From the NCBI RefSeq assembly GCF_003116095.1, contig NZ_LGRA01000018.1:614610-678609 (forward strand): a DNA stretch of 64,000 nt. Reading direction: 5' to 3'. Under the pieces are notes generated by a model. It saw only the letters and a program-made list of their open reading frames with translations, did not search any database and was not told the DNA's origin. The first letter of the stretch is position 1. Every line of letters starts with the position of its first letter. The translations under genes and the position numbers were made by a program. This document shows, one piece after another, positions 53,497-62,842 of this stretch. The DNA is from Azospirillum sp. TSO35-2. GTDB lineage: Bacteria; Pseudomonadota; Alphaproteobacteria; Azospirillales; Azospirillaceae.

Positions 53497-54367
53497 CACG
53501 GCTTCCTTTGCGTCCATGGCGGCGGTCCTCGTCCGACGCGCCGGAAGGCTCGGCGTCGAACACCAGACGGTCGGTTCCGGCCAGCGCGATGAAGCGCCGG
53601 CCCTTGGCCCGGCCGACCAGCGTCAGGTTGGCCTGCCGCGCCAGCTGCACGCCCCAAGCGGTGAAGCCGGAGCGCGAGATCAGGATCGGTATGCCCATCT
53701 GCACGGTCTTGATCACCATTTCGGATGTCAAACGACCCGTGGTGTAAAAGATTTTGTCCGCAGCCGGAATGTTGTTCAGATGCATGTAGCCGGCGACCTT
53801 GTCGACGGCGTTGTGGCGGCCGACGTCCTCCATGTAGACCAGCGGCCGATCTTCGCAGCACAGCACGCTGCCATGGATCGCCCCGGCCTCCAGATACAGG
53901 CTCGGCTGCAGGTTGATCTGTTTCGACAGCGTATAGATCCAGGACGTGCGCAGCCGCACGTCGGCCGGCAGCCGGACCGACTCGAAGGTTTCCATCACGT
54001 CGCCAAAGGCGGTGCCCTGGGCGCAGCCGGAGGTCAGCGTCTTCTTCTTCAGCTTGGCTTCATAGTCGGTCGCACGTTCGGTGCGGACGACGACGGTGTC
54101 GGTCTCCTCGTCGACGTCGATGCCGGTGATGCGGTCGTCGCGGCGCAGCATGTTCTGGTTCAGCAGATAGCCGACCGCCAGACAGTCCGGGTAGTCGCCG
54201 ATCGTCATCATGGTGACGATCTCCTGCCCGTTCAGGTACAGGGTCAGGGGTCGCTCGACCGTCACGGCGGTCTCGACGGGACGGCCGTCCTGGTCCAGAC
54301 CGCGCACGCGCTCGGTCAGCTTGGGGTTCGCCGGATCCGGCGCTATGGTGAAGGTCTCGAGGCTCAT
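53486..54367 (-). CDS. fdhD: Formate dehydrogenase accessory sulfurtransferase FdhD
   Basis: FdhD transfers sulfur from a cysteine desulfurase to the Mo/W centre of formate dehydrogenase. The 293-aa protein has family stretches QEIVTMMTIGDYPDCLAVGY, YMEDVGRHNAVDKVAGYMHL, TGRLTSEMVIKTVQMGIPIL and GRAKGRRFIALAG. The usual CxxC loop is here SGCAQGT, so only one cysteine is at that place. The ATG at 54367 starts MSLETFTIAPDP. It leads the fdhD-mobA-DUF3305-DUF3306 unit and is divergent from tupB. Confidence 0.95.
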   Translation of the reverse strand: MSLETFTIAPDPANPKLTERVRGLDQDGRPVETAVTVERPLTLYLNGQEIVTMMTIGDYPDCLAVGYLLNQNMLRRDDRITGIDVDEETDTVVVRTERATDYEAKLKKKTLTSGCAQGTAFGDVMETFESVRLPADVRLRTSWIYTLSKQINLQPSLYLEAGAIHGSVLCCEDRPLVYMEDVGRHNAVDKVAGYMHLNNIPAADKIFYTTGRLTSEMVIKTVQMGIPILISRSGFTAWGVQLARQANLTLVGRAKGRRFIALAGTDRLVFDAEPSGASDEDRRHGRKGSRDDD

Positions 54368-54429
54368 GGTCGCGAGTGTGGGCGAGTGCCAGCCGTCCGA
54401 CAAGCCCCGCCCCTGTCGAATTGGACTCC

Positions 54430-55131
54430 ATGCACGATTTTTCCCAGGCTCTGACGGTGGCCGTCACCATGATCCTCTCGCTGGACGAGGGGTTGATGCG
54501 CATCATCGGCCTGTCGCTGCGGGTCAGCCTGACCGCGGTGGCCGCCGCGACGCTGATCGGGCTACCGCTCGGCGCCGCCGTCGCCGACCTGCGCTTCCCC
54601 GGCCGGCAGGCGGTGTCGGTGGCCCTGAACACCATGATGGGGCTGCCGCCGGTGGTGGTCGGGCTGGTGGTCTACCTGATGCTGTCGCGCTCCGGCCCCT
54701 TCGGCGTGCTGGGGCTGCTGTTCACGCCGACGGCGATGATCATCGCCCAGACGGTGATGATCGTGCCGATCGTCGCCTCGCTGGCCCGCCAGACGGTCGA
54801 GGATCTGCTGGTCGAGTATGACGACCTGCTGCGCGTCACCGGCGCCGGCCCGCTGCGCCGGCTGGCCACCCTGCTGTCGGAAGCGCGCTGGAGCCTGGTC
54901 ACCACCGTGCTGGCCGGCTTCGGCCGCGCCTCGGCCGAGGTCGGCGCGGTGATGATCGTCGGCGGCAACATCGAACACGCGACCCGGGTCATGACCACCG
55001 CCATCGCGCTGGAGACCAGCAAGGGGGACCTGCCGACGGCGCTCGGGCTGGGCATCGTGCTGATGACGCTGTCGCTGGCCATCAACCTCGCCGCGTCGCT
55101 GATGAAGGAAACGGCGCGTCTCCAACAGTGA
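54430..55131 (+). CDS. tupB: Tungstate ABC transporter permease
   Basis: The 233-aa protein is an ABC permease with five to six membrane helices (VSLTAVAAATLIGLPLGAAV, PPVVVGLVVYLML, TAMIIAQTVMIVPIVASLAR). The coupling loop EVGAVMIVGGNIEHATRVMT is typical of TupB/WtpB-type oxyanion permeases. It is divergent from fdhD, with about 60 bases between, and followed by the binding protein. No ATPase gene lies next to it in the window, which is odd for a Tup system. The ATG at 54430 lacks a clear Shine-Dalgarno; the frame opens further upstream to 54376. Confidence 0.92.
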   Translation: MHDFSQALTVAVTMILSLDEGLMRIIGLSLRVSLTAVAAATLIGLPLGAAVADLRFPGRQAVSVALNTMMGLPPVVVGLVVYLMLSRSGPFGVLGLLFTPTAMIIAQTVMIVPIVASLARQTVEDLLVEYDDLLRVTGAGPLRRLATLLSEARWSLVTTVLAGFGRASAEVGAVMIVGGNIEHATRVMTTAIALETSKGDLPTALGLGIVLMTLSLAINLAASLMKETARLQQ

Positions 55132-55251
55132 CGCCACAACCCTGGGGCTTGCGACCCTTTGCCGGCCAGCCGGGGCTTGGCAAGCGGGTGCGGCTCCGTC
55201 CATAGTGCGATATGCTGTTCAGGCAACAACGCTTGCGGGGGGAGTGACGTC

Positions 55252-56103
55252 ATGCTGCGCCGTTCGTTCGTGATGGGGTGCGCCGCCGCCGCGGCCCTTC
55301 TCGGTCTGGTCCAGGGGGCGGCGCCGTCCGGCGCGCTGGCCGCCGACCGCTTCATCACGGTGGCATCGACCACCTCGACCGAGGATTCCGGGTTGTTCGG
55401 CTCGATCCTGCCGAAATTCACCGCCAAGACCGGCATCGAGGTGCGGGTCGTCGCCAAGGGCACCGGGCAGGCGGTCGACCTCGCCAAGCGCGGCGACGCC
55501 GACGTGCTGTTCGTCCATCACAAGCCGTCGGAAGAGAAATTCGTCGCCGAGGGCTTTTCGACCGAACGCAAGCCGGTGATGTACAACGACTTCGTCATCG
55601 TCGGCCCGGCCGCCGACCCGGCCGGCGTCAAGGGCACCAAGGATGTCGCCGCCGCGCTGTCGAAGATCGCCGGGGCCAAGGCGCCGTTCGTGTCGCGCGG
55701 CGACGACAGCGGCACCCACAAGGCCGAACTGTCGCTGTGGAAGACCGCAAGCCTCGACCCGGCGAAAAACGACGGCGGCTGGTACAAGGCGATCGGCCAG
55801 GGCATGGGCCCGACCCTGAACACCGCCGCGGCGATGAACGGCTACACCCTGACCGACCGCGGCACCTGGCTGAACTTCAAGAACCGCGGCCCGCTGACCA
55901 TCCTGGTCGAGGGCGACAAGCGCCTGTTCAATCAATACGGCGTGATGCTGGTCAACCCGGCCAAATTCCCCCACGTCAAGGCGGCCGACGGCCAAGCCTT
56001 CGTCGACTGGCTGGTGTCGAACGACGGCCAGAAGGCGATCGCCGACTACACCATCAACGGCGAACAGCTGTTCTTCCCGAACGCCCACGAGCCGGGGGCG
56101 TGA
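55252..56103 (+). CDS. tupA: Tungstate-binding periplasmic protein
   Basis: The 283-aa protein has a signal peptide (SFVMGCAAAAALLGLVQG, cut near GALAA) and the oxyanion-binding motif ASTTSTEDSGL at the mature N terminus, a mark of TupA. Further family segments are VVAKGTGQAVDLAKRGDADV, FVSRGDDSGTHKAELSLWK and LNTAAAMNGYTLTDRGTW. It would deliver tungstate to the TupB permease. The ATG at 55252 has GGGGGGAGTGA upstream. Placement beside formate dehydrogenase suggests that the enzyme may use tungsten, or that both metals are handled here; this is inference. Confidence 0.94.
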   Translation: MLRRSFVMGCAAAAALLGLVQGAAPSGALAADRFITVASTTSTEDSGLFGSILPKFTAKTGIEVRVVAKGTGQAVDLAKRGDADVLFVHHKPSEEKFVAEGFSTERKPVMYNDFVIVGPAADPAGVKGTKDVAAALSKIAGAKAPFVSRGDDSGTHKAELSLWKTASLDPAKNDGGWYKAIGQGMGPTLNTAAAMNGYTLTDRGTWLNFKNRGPLTILVEGDKRLFNQYGVMLVNPAKFPHVKAADGQAFVDWLVSNDGQKAIADYTINGEQLFFPNAHEPGA

Positions 56104-56106
56104 GGG

Positions 56107-56156
56107 GTAGGCCCTCTCGCCGTCCTCAAGGGTGAGAAGACTGCGAGAGAGCCTGC
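56107..56156 (+). terminator. Imperfect hairpin after tupA
   Basis: GTAGGCCCTCTCGC (56107-56120) pairs with GCGAGAGAGCCTGC (56143-56156) with two mismatches across a 22-base loop. It begins three bases after the tupA stop. No T tract follows; it may end tupA transcription or stabilise its mRNA. Confidence 0.5.
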
Positions 56157-56274
56157 ATCAGTGTTCCACCCAATCAGTCCCAATAAGATTCCCGTTCCCA
56201 ACACGCCGCATTCCCCCATATGAGTGTCGGCAGGCCAGGGGCGTCAGCCCCAAGCGACGGGAGTCTTTGGGACC

Positions 56275-58329
56275 ATGAAAATCGGCGATCGGACGGTGCT
56301 CGTCTGCGACTGCGCGAACAGCATGACGCTGGACGGCGCGGCGCTGGGCAAGGCTTGCGGCGCTGGAAGCGCCGTCACCGTCCACACCCAGCTGTGCCGG
56401 GCGCAGCTCGACCGCTTCGAGGCGGCGGTGGCGACCGGGCAGCCGCTGCTGGTCGCCTGCACCCAGGAGGCGCCGCTGTTCGGCGAGATCGCGGCGGAGG
56501 TGGCGCCCGACACCCCGCTGACCTTCACCAACATCCGCGAGCGCGCCGGCTGGTCGGACGAGGGCGCGCAGGCGCTGCCGAAGATCGCCGCGCTGCTGGC
56601 CGAGGCGGCGCTGCCGATCCCCCCCACCGGGGCGCTGACGCTGACCTCCCAGGGCACCTGCCTGGTCTACGGCAACGACGACCGCGCCATCGAGGCCGGG
56701 CGGGAGCTGGCCAAGCGTCTTGACGTCACCGTGCTGCTGACCAGCCCGAAGGACATCGCTCCGCCGCAGGTGATGGACGTGGCGCTGTTCCGCGGCCGCA
56801 TCCGCAGCGCCCGCGGCTGGGTCGGCGCCTTCGAGATCGTGGTGGACGACTACGCGCCCGCCCTGCCCTCGTCGCGCGGGACGCTGGGGTTCGAGCCGGT
56901 ACGGCAGGGGGCGTCGGCCCGCTGCGACCTGATCCTCGACCTGACCGGCGGCACGCCGCTGTTCCCCGACCACAAGCGCCGCGACGGCTACCTGCGCCCC
57001 GACCCCAACAGCCCGGTCCAGGTGGCCAGGGCGCTGCTGGAGCTGGCCGATCTGGTCGGCGAGTTCGAAAAGCCGCGCTTCGTCGACTTCAAGGCCGAAC
57101 TCTGCGCCCATTCGCGCAGCCGCAAGACCGGCTGCACCCGCTGCCTGGACGTCTGCCCGACCGGCGCCGTCGCACCGAACGGCGACCATGTGGCGATCGA
57201 CCCGCATGTCTGCGCCGGCTGCGGCTCCTGCGCCGCGGTCTGCCCGACCGGGGCGGCGACCTACGCCCTGCCGCCGGCCGCCACGGTGTATGAACGGCTG
57301 CGCACGCTGCTGGACACCCACCGGAAGGCCGGCGGGACAGCCCCGGCGCTGCTGATCCACGACCCCCGCCACGGCGACGCGCTGATCGGCATGATGGCCC
57401 GCCATGGCCGCGGCCTGCCCGCCCGGGTGCTGCCCTTCGCGCTGAACGAGGTGACGCAGGTCGGTTTGGACCTGTTCGCGCTGGCGCTGGCCTATGGCTG
57501 CACCCATGTCCGCGTGCTGACCGGGCCGGAGAACGAGGGGGAGACCGCCGGGCTGGCCTCGCAGATCGGACTGGCCGAGGCGGCGTTCAGCGGGCTCGGC
57601 TACGGCTCCGGCCGGGTGGCGGTGATCGACGCCGCCGATCCCGACGCGGTGGCGGACGAGCTGTGGGCGCTGCCGCCCGACACCGTCCAGCCCGGCATGT
57701 TCCTGCCGATGGGACCGAAGCGCACGGTGACCATGCTGGCGCTGCGCCACCTGCACGCGGTGGCCCCCCGGTTGGAGCAGGCGCCGGTGGAGGTGCTGCC
57801 GCTGCCGCCGGGCGCACCGTTCGGCCGGGTGGCGGTCGACGTGGCGGGCTGCACCCTGTGCCTGTCCTGCGTCGGCGCCTGCCCGACCGGGGCGCTGCTC
57901 GACAACGCCGACAAGCCGATGCTGTCCTTCGCGCAGGACGCCTGCGTCCAGTGCGGGCTGTGCCAGGCGACCTGCCCGGAAAAGGTCATCAGCCTGGTGC
58001 CGGAGATCGACTTCCGCGACCACGCCCGCGGCGCCGTGGTGGTGAAGGAGGAGGAGCCCTTCTGCTGCGTGTCCTGTGGCAAGCCGTTCGCCAGCAAATC
58101 CTCGATCGAGAAGATCGTGGCGACGCTGGCCGGCAAACACTGGATGTTCGCCACGCCGGAGGCCGCCAACCGCATCCGCATGTGCGAGGATTGCCGCGTC
58201 CAGGACCAATTCAACCGCGGCGACGCCCCCTTCTCGCTGGGTCGCCCGCCGGTGCCCCGCACCACCGACGACGACCTGCGCGAGCGCGAGGAGGCGATGC
58301 AGGAGGCGGTGCGACAAAAGCTGACATGA
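56275..58329 (+). CDS. Large polyferredoxin-like 4Fe-4S protein of the formate dehydrogenase locus
   Basis: The 684-aa protein is cytoplasmic by sequence. Two sets of Fe-S motifs are present. The first set lies near residues 282-325: CTRCLDVCPTGAV preceded by a Cys nine residues earlier, and CAGCGSCAAVCPTGA. The second lies near 525-570: CTLCLSCVGACPTGAL and CVQCGLCQATCPEKV. A zinc-ribbon-like end (CCVSCGKPF and CEDCR) follows near 600-645. The N-terminal half begins with VLVCDCANSMTLDG, which recalls heterodisulfide-reductase-type subunits. It probably moves electrons to or from soluble partners. ATG 56275 is used; the frame opens 17 codons earlier. Confidence 0.88.
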   Translation: MKIGDRTVLVCDCANSMTLDGAALGKACGAGSAVTVHTQLCRAQLDRFEAAVATGQPLLVACTQEAPLFGEIAAEVAPDTPLTFTNIRERAGWSDEGAQALPKIAALLAEAALPIPPTGALTLTSQGTCLVYGNDDRAIEAGRELAKRLDVTVLLTSPKDIAPPQVMDVALFRGRIRSARGWVGAFEIVVDDYAPALPSSRGTLGFEPVRQGASARCDLILDLTGGTPLFPDHKRRDGYLRPDPNSPVQVARALLELADLVGEFEKPRFVDFKAELCAHSRSRKTGCTRCLDVCPTGAVAPNGDHVAIDPHVCAGCGSCAAVCPTGAATYALPPAATVYERLRTLLDTHRKAGGTAPALLIHDPRHGDALIGMMARHGRGLPARVLPFALNEVTQVGLDLFALALAYGCTHVRVLTGPENEGETAGLASQIGLAEAAFSGLGYGSGRVAVIDAADPDAVADELWALPPDTVQPGMFLPMGPKRTVTMLALRHLHAVAPRLEQAPVEVLPLPPGAPFGRVAVDVAGCTLCLSCVGACPTGALLDNADKPMLSFAQDACVQCGLCQATCPEKVISLVPEIDFRDHARGAVVVKEEEPFCCVSCGKPFASKSSIEKIVATLAGKHWMFATPEAANRIRMCEDCRVQDQFNRGDAPFSLGRPPVPRTTDDDLREREEAMQEAVRQKLT

Positions 58330-58462
58330 CATCGTACACACTTGATCGCCATCAAAGTCGGCATACCGTGATGTGGAATACGCTCCCCCGATCGTTGCAT
58401 GTCGTCCGTGCAGCGAACATATACTGGGGCGGCCCGCCGTCGGCCGTCCGTGGAGTCCATCG

Positions 58463-59527
58463 ATGACCAGCACCCTGCCGCCTTCGACGCAGTTGCAGTC
58501 CCCGCCGTCGCTCTCCCAGCCCCGCCTCGCTCCGCTGATCGACCCGTTCGGCCGCAAGGTGGAGTATCTGCGCGTGTCGGTGACCGACCGCTGCGACCTG
58601 CGCTGCGTCTACTGCATGGCGGAGGACATGAGCTTCCTGCCCAAGGCGGAGGTGTTGACGCTGGAGGAGCTGGACCGGCTGTGCAGCGCCTTCGTGAAGC
58701 TCGGCACGCGCCGCCTGCGGCTGACCGGCGGCGAGCCGCTGGTGCGGCGCGACGTGATGCGGCTGATCCATGCGCTGGGCCGTCACATCAAGGCGGGCGA
58801 CCTGGACGAGCTGACGCTGACCACCAACGGCACCATGCTGTTCAAGCACGCCGCCGGGTTGTACGAGGCCGGGGTGCGGCGGATCAACGTGTCGCTGGAC
58901 ACGCTCGACCCGCACAAGTTCCAGGCGATCACCCGCTGGGGCAAGCTGGACAAGATCCTGGGCGGCATCCAGGCGGCCAAGGACGCCGGGCTGAAGATCA
59001 AGATCAACACCGTTGCGCTGAAAGGCGTCAACGACGACGAGATCCACCGCATGGTGGCGTGGTGCGGCGAGCAGGGCTTCGACCTCACCTTCATCGAGGT
59101 GATGCCGATGGGCGACATCGGCGAGGGCGCCCGCCTGGACCAGTATTGGCCGCTGACCATGCTGAAGGCCGAGTTGCAGAAGCGCTGGACCCTGGAGGAG
59201 AGCGACCACCGCACCGGCGGCCCGGCCCGCTACGTGCGGGTCGGCGAAACCGGCCAGCGCATCGGCTTCATCACGCCGCTGACCCACAATTTCTGCGAAA
59301 GCTGCAACCGGGTGCGGCTGACCTGCACCGGCACCCTCTACATGTGCCTGGGCCAGGAGGACGCCGCCGACCTGCGCACGCCCCTGCGGGTCAGCGACGA
59401 CGACGCCCCGCTGATCGACGCGGTGCGCGAGGCGATCACCCGCAAGCCCAAGGGCCACGACTTCATGATCGACCGCCGCCACCAGGGTCCGGCGGTCGGC
59501 CGGCACATGAGCGTCACCGGGGGGTGA
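58463..59527 (+). CDS. moaA: GTP 3',8-cyclase MoaA (molybdopterin synthesis)
   Basis: MoaA is the radical-SAM enzyme that starts molybdopterin synthesis from GTP. The 354-aa protein has the radical-SAM triad CDLRCVYC near residue 47, [20 protein letters not shown] and [11 protein letters not shown]. The second cluster ligands lie near the C terminus ([19 protein letters not shown]). It ends in GG (SVTGG), the conserved functional MoaA tail. The ATG at 58463 has GGAG eight bases upstream; the frame is open before it but unsupported. It follows the polyferredoxin after 133 bases. Confidence 0.97.
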   Translation: MTSTLPPSTQLQSPPSLSQPRLAPLIDPFGRKVEYLRVSVTDRCDLRCVYCMAEDMSFLPKAEVLTLEELDRLCSAFVKLGTRRLRLTGGEPLVRRDVMRLIHALGRHIKAGDLDELTLTTNGTMLFKHAAGLYEAGVRRINVSLDTLDPHKFQAITRWGKLDKILGGIQAAKDAGLKIKINTVALKGVNDDEIHRMVAWCGEQGFDLTFIEVMPMGDIGEGARLDQYWPLTMLKAELQKRWTLEESDHRTGGPARYVRVGETGQRIGFITPLTHNFCESCNRVRLTCTGTLYMCLGQEDAADLRTPLRVSDDDAPLIDAVREAITRKPKGHDFMIDRRHQGPAVGRHMSVTGG

Positions 59528-59568
59528 GGCTTTCCGCCTGAGGCGCCGGCTCTTTGCCCTTCCTGTTT

Positions 59569-59683
59569 GATGCCCCCTCCCCATCCCTCCCCCGCCTTCG
59601 GCGGGAGAGGGGGTAGGAGCTTTGCAGGAATGCAACGGAGTTCCCTCTCCCTCGAAGAGGGGGAGGGTCAGGGTGGGGGCAAC
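59569..59683. repeat. Dispersed REP/BIME-like inverted repeat, copy 2
   Basis: This 115-base element has the same left arm as the one at 2465 (GCCCCCTCCCCATCCCTCCC) and a closely related right arm (GGGAGGGTCAGGGTGGGGGC). The first inner hairpin is CCCGCC-TTCG-GGCGGG; the second is CCCTC-GAAG-AGGGG. It lies in the gap between moaA and the CoA transferase gene. The copies are about 57 kb apart, so this is a genome-dispersed family. Confidence 0.8.
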
Positions 59684-59730
59684 ACCTTGCACCCACCGTC
59701 CCCGACCAACAACAAACCCCGAGCACCGCC

Positions 59731-60843
59731 ATGCCCCTGCCCTTCCTGTCCGGCCTGCGCATCGTCGATCTCGGCCAGTATCTCCCCGGCCCGCACGCGG
59801 CGCAGCTGCTGGGCGACCTCGGCGCCGAGGTGGTCAAGGTGGAGGCGCCCGACGGCGACCCGCTGCGCCGGCTGGGCCCGACGGACAGCGACGGCACCAC
59901 CGCCGCCTACAAGCTGCTGAACGCCGGCAAGACGGTCATCCGCATCGACCTGAAGTCGGCCGACGGCCGCGCCGCGCTGGAGTCGCTGCTGGCGAAGGCC
60001 GACACGCTGATCGAAAGCTACCGGCCGGGCGTGATGGACAAGCTGGGGCTGGGGCGCGAGCGGCTGCGGGCGCTGAATCCGCGGCTGGTCCACGCCAGCC
60101 TGTCGGGCTGGGGCTATGGCGGTCCCTACGCGACGCGGGCCGGGCACGACCTGAACTACATGGCGGTCGGCGGCGGTCTGGACGCCTCCGGGCTGCCCGA
60201 CCGGCCGGTCATCAGCTATCTGCCGGTCGCCGACTTCGCGTCGGCCCAGCAGACGGCGCTGGCGGTGGTCGGCGCGCTGTTCGGGCGCGAGCGCAGCGGC
60301 ACCGGCTGCTTCCTCGACCTGTCGATCATGGAATCGGTGCTGGGCTGGCAGGGGCTGAACCTGACCGCCGCGGCGCGCGGCCAGATGCCGAAGCGGGGCG
60401 AGGCGCTGCTGTCGGGCGGGTCGGCCTGCTACCGCATCTACCGCACCGCCGACGGCCGCTTCGTCACCCTGTCGGCGCTGGAGGCCAAGTTCTGGCGCGG
60501 CTTCTGCGAGGCGGTGGGACGGCCGGACTGGATCGCCCGCCAAGCCGATCCCCTGCCGCAGACCGCCCTGACGGCCGATCTGGACGCCCTGTTCGCCAGC
60601 CGGACGCTGGCCGACTGGAAGGCGCTGCTCGACCCGGTCGATTGCTGTTTCGAGGCGCTGCCGGAATTGACCGAGGTGGCAAGCCACCCGCACATCGCCG
60701 CACGCGGCCAGGTCCGCGCGACCGGGGGGCCGGAGCCGCTGGTGGAAACGCTGATGGGCCTGCGCGTCGACGGCGGCCCGCCGCCGGAGCGGGCACCCTT
60801 GCGCGAAAGCGACGCCGCCGCCGTGCTGGCCGGCTGGGGCTGA
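59731..60843 (+). CDS. CaiB/BaiF-family CoA transferase or alpha-methylacyl-CoA racemase
   Basis: The 370-aa protein belongs to class III CoA transferases. The start LSGLRIVDLGQYLPGPHAAQ, the loop GDLGAEVVKVEAPDGDPLRR and the active-site segment YATRAGHDLNYMAVGGGLDA are clear. The His-Asp pattern in GHDLNY is that of alpha-methylacyl-CoA racemases, so racemisation of branched acyl-CoA is at least as likely as CoA transfer. It has no visible partner gene; the GNAT gene converges on it 15 bases away. The ATG at 59731 (MPLPFLSGLR) gives the family start. Confidence 0.88.
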   Translation: MPLPFLSGLRIVDLGQYLPGPHAAQLLGDLGAEVVKVEAPDGDPLRRLGPTDSDGTTAAYKLLNAGKTVIRIDLKSADGRAALESLLAKADTLIESYRPGVMDKLGLGRERLRALNPRLVHASLSGWGYGGPYATRAGHDLNYMAVGGGLDASGLPDRPVISYLPVADFASAQQTALAVVGALFGRERSGTGCFLDLSIMESVLGWQGLNLTAAARGQMPKRGEALLSGGSACYRIYRTADGRFVTLSALEAKFWRGFCEAVGRPDWIARQADPLPQTALTADLDALFASRTLADWKALLDPVDCCFEALPELTEVASHPHIAARGQVRATGGPEPLVETLMGLRVDGGPPPERAPLRESDAAAVLAGWG

Positions 60844-60858
60844 GCCCCACCCGACACT

Positions 60859-62019
60859 TCAGCCGTCCTGACGATAGGGCGACAGTTCGCCCAGCGCCTC
60901 GATCTCGGCGGCGATGGCGGGGCGTTCCTGGGCGAGATAGCGGTCGACGGCGCGGCGGAAGCCGGGGTCGGGGATCCAGTGGGCGCTGTAGGTGGTCACC
61001 GGCAGGTAGCCGCGCTGGATCTTGTGCTCGCCCTGGGCGCCGGCCTCGACCCGCGCCAGACCGCGTTCGATGGCGCAGTCCAGCGCCCGGTAATAGCACG
61101 CCTCGAAATGCAGGAAGCGGTAGCGCCCGTCCGAGCCCCAGTTGCGGCCGTACAGCGTGTCGCTGCCCAGCAGGTTCAGGGCGCCGGCCACCCATTCCCC
61201 GCCATCCTCGCACATCACCAGCACCACCCGGTCGGCCATGGTCCGGCCCAGTAGGTCGAAGAAGCGCCGGTTCAGGTAGCCGCCGCCCCATTTGCGGTCG
61301 GTGGTGTCCAGATAGAAGCGGTGGAAGGCATCCCAATGCTCCGGCTTCAGGTCGCCGCCGGTCAGGGTGTGCAGCCGGACCGAACTGTCGGCGACCTCGC
61401 GCCGCTCCTTGCGGATCGCCTTGCGCTTGCGGGAGTTCAGCGTCTCCAGGAACGCGTCGAAGCTGCCGTAACCGCGGTTGTGCCAATGATACTGGACGCC
61501 GGTGCGCTGCAGCCAGCCGGCCTCGCCCAGCCGGTCCCAGTCGGCCTTGTGCGGGAAGGTCACATGGGCGGAGGACACGCCGTAGCGCCCGGCGACCTGC
61601 TCCAGCGCCGCGACCAGCGCGTCCGCCACGGCGTCGGCCCGCTCCCCCGGCGCCGCCAGCAGCCGCGGTCCCGGCACCGGGGTGAAGGGCACCGCGACCT
61701 GGAGCTTGGGGTAATAGCGGCCGCCGGCCCGCTCGTAGGCGTTGGCCCAGGCGTGGTCGAAGACGTACTCGCCATAGGAATGGCTCTTCAGATAGGCCGG
61801 CACGGCGCCGACCATGCGGCCGGCGCCGTCATAGGCGGCCAGATGGCTGGGCTGCCAGCCGGACTTGCCCGTCGCCGATCCCGACTCCTCCAGCGCCAGC
61901 AGGAAGGCGTGGGACAGGAACGGGTTGTCGGGACCGGCGCAGGCGTCCCAGTCCCCCGCGTCCGCCTCGCCGATCCCGGTCAGAACCTTGACGGTGATCG
62001 CGTCGTTGCCATCCGGCAT
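60859..62019 (-). CDS. GNAT/FemAB-like acyltransferase (DUF482)
   Basis: The 386-aa protein matches the DUF482 group of GNAT-type proteins, sometimes annotated as involved in peptidoglycan synthesis. Typical segments are NPFLSHAFLLALEESGS, AVPAYLKSHSYGEYVFDHAW, YYPKLQVAVPFTPVPGPRLL, and a later GSDGRYRFLHFEACYYRALD. No signal is present. The true acceptor is not known. ATG 62019 (MPDGNDAITVKV) is used. It is co-directional with the RidA gene, whose stop lies 101 bases upstream. Confidence 0.83.
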   Translation of the reverse strand: MPDGNDAITVKVLTGIGEADAGDWDACAGPDNPFLSHAFLLALEESGSATGKSGWQPSHLAAYDGAGRMVGAVPAYLKSHSYGEYVFDHAWANAYERAGGRYYPKLQVAVPFTPVPGPRLLAAPGERADAVADALVAALEQVAGRYGVSSAHVTFPHKADWDRLGEAGWLQRTGVQYHWHNRGYGSFDAFLETLNSRKRKAIRKERREVADSSVRLHTLTGGDLKPEHWDAFHRFYLDTTDRKWGGGYLNRRFFDLLGRTMADRVVLVMCEDGGEWVAGALNLLGSDTLYGRNWGSDGRYRFLHFEACYYRALDCAIERGLARVEAGAQGEHKIQRGYLPVTTYSAHWIPDPGFRRAVDRYLAQERPAIAAEIEALGELSPYRQDG

Positions 62020-62120
62020 GCATGCCCTCCCTATGCCTTCGGCACCCGCTTATGCCTTCGGCATGGAGGTAAGTCTCATGCCGCAGCGCGGCAAGTCACC
62101 ACCGTCCAGGACAGCCGATC

Positions 62121-62588
62121 TCAGGCGACTTCCAGGATCGCGTCGACCTCGACCGCGACGTTGCCGGGCAGCGACGGGGCGCCGACCGCGGCGCGGGCGT
62201 GCTGGCCGGCCTCGCCGAAGACGTCGCGCATCAGCTCCGACGCGCCGTTGATCACCAGCGGGTGGTCGTGGAAATCGGCGCCGGAGTTGACGAAGCCGCC
62301 CAACCGCAGGACGCGGGTGACGCGGTCGAGGTCGCCGCCCAGCGCGGCCTTGGCCTGGGCCAGGATGTTGAGGGCGCAGAGCCGCGCCGCTTCCTTGCCT
62401 TGCTCCACCGTGAAGTCCTGGCCGACCTTGCCGACGAACTTGCGCTCGCCGTTCCACACGGTGACCTGCCCGGAGATGTAGAGCGTGTTGCCCGAGCGCG
62501 TGTAGGGCACATAGGCCGCCACCGGGGCCGCCGCCTGCGGCAGCTCGATCCCCAGTTCCGCCAGGCGCGCGTCGATCCGACCGGTCAT
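62121..62588 (-). CDS. RidA/YjgF-family protein
   Basis: The 155-aa protein shows the RidA family segments NTLYISGQVTVWNGE, ALNILAQAKAALGGDLDRVT, VNSGADFHDHPLVINGASEL and RAAVGAPSLPGNVAVEVDAI. RidA proteins hydrolyse reactive enamines/imines; this long form (about 155 aa) belongs to the YjgF-like side branch. The usual substrate-binding Arg is replaced around GAPSLPGN. The ATG at 62588 is used. It is divergent from the flagellin gene. Confidence 0.9.
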   Translation of the reverse strand: MTGRIDARLAELGIELPQAAAPVAAYVPYTRSGNTLYISGQVTVWNGERKFVGKVGQDFTVEQGKEAARLCALNILAQAKAALGGDLDRVTRVLRLGGFVNSGADFHDHPLVINGASELMRDVFGEAGQHARAAVGAPSLPGNVAVEVDAILEVA

Positions 62589-62842
62589 GCTGCTTGTCCT
62601 TATCCCTGCTGTGACGCTTGCGGTCACGGGTTGCGTGTCGACACCCGACCATAGCCGCACCGGTCCGCCGCTGGGAAGATTCGTTCCGTCGGGGCAATCG
62701 GCAGTTCCGTCCATCAGCGGCAAAAGATTCCGGGACTCTTTTTCGGACCGCCCCGCCCAACGGCCCGCCGGCACCCTGCGCTTTTTGCCGGCCCATTTTT
62801 ATCTCGCAGTGAAATCAACGTCTTATGGCATGCCATCGCAGT

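Noticed and set aside
62826..62841. Second sigma-54 promoter before flagellin
   Set aside because: TGGCATGCCATCGCA has a poor -24 box and no correct -12 box; it is better described as a short palindrome.
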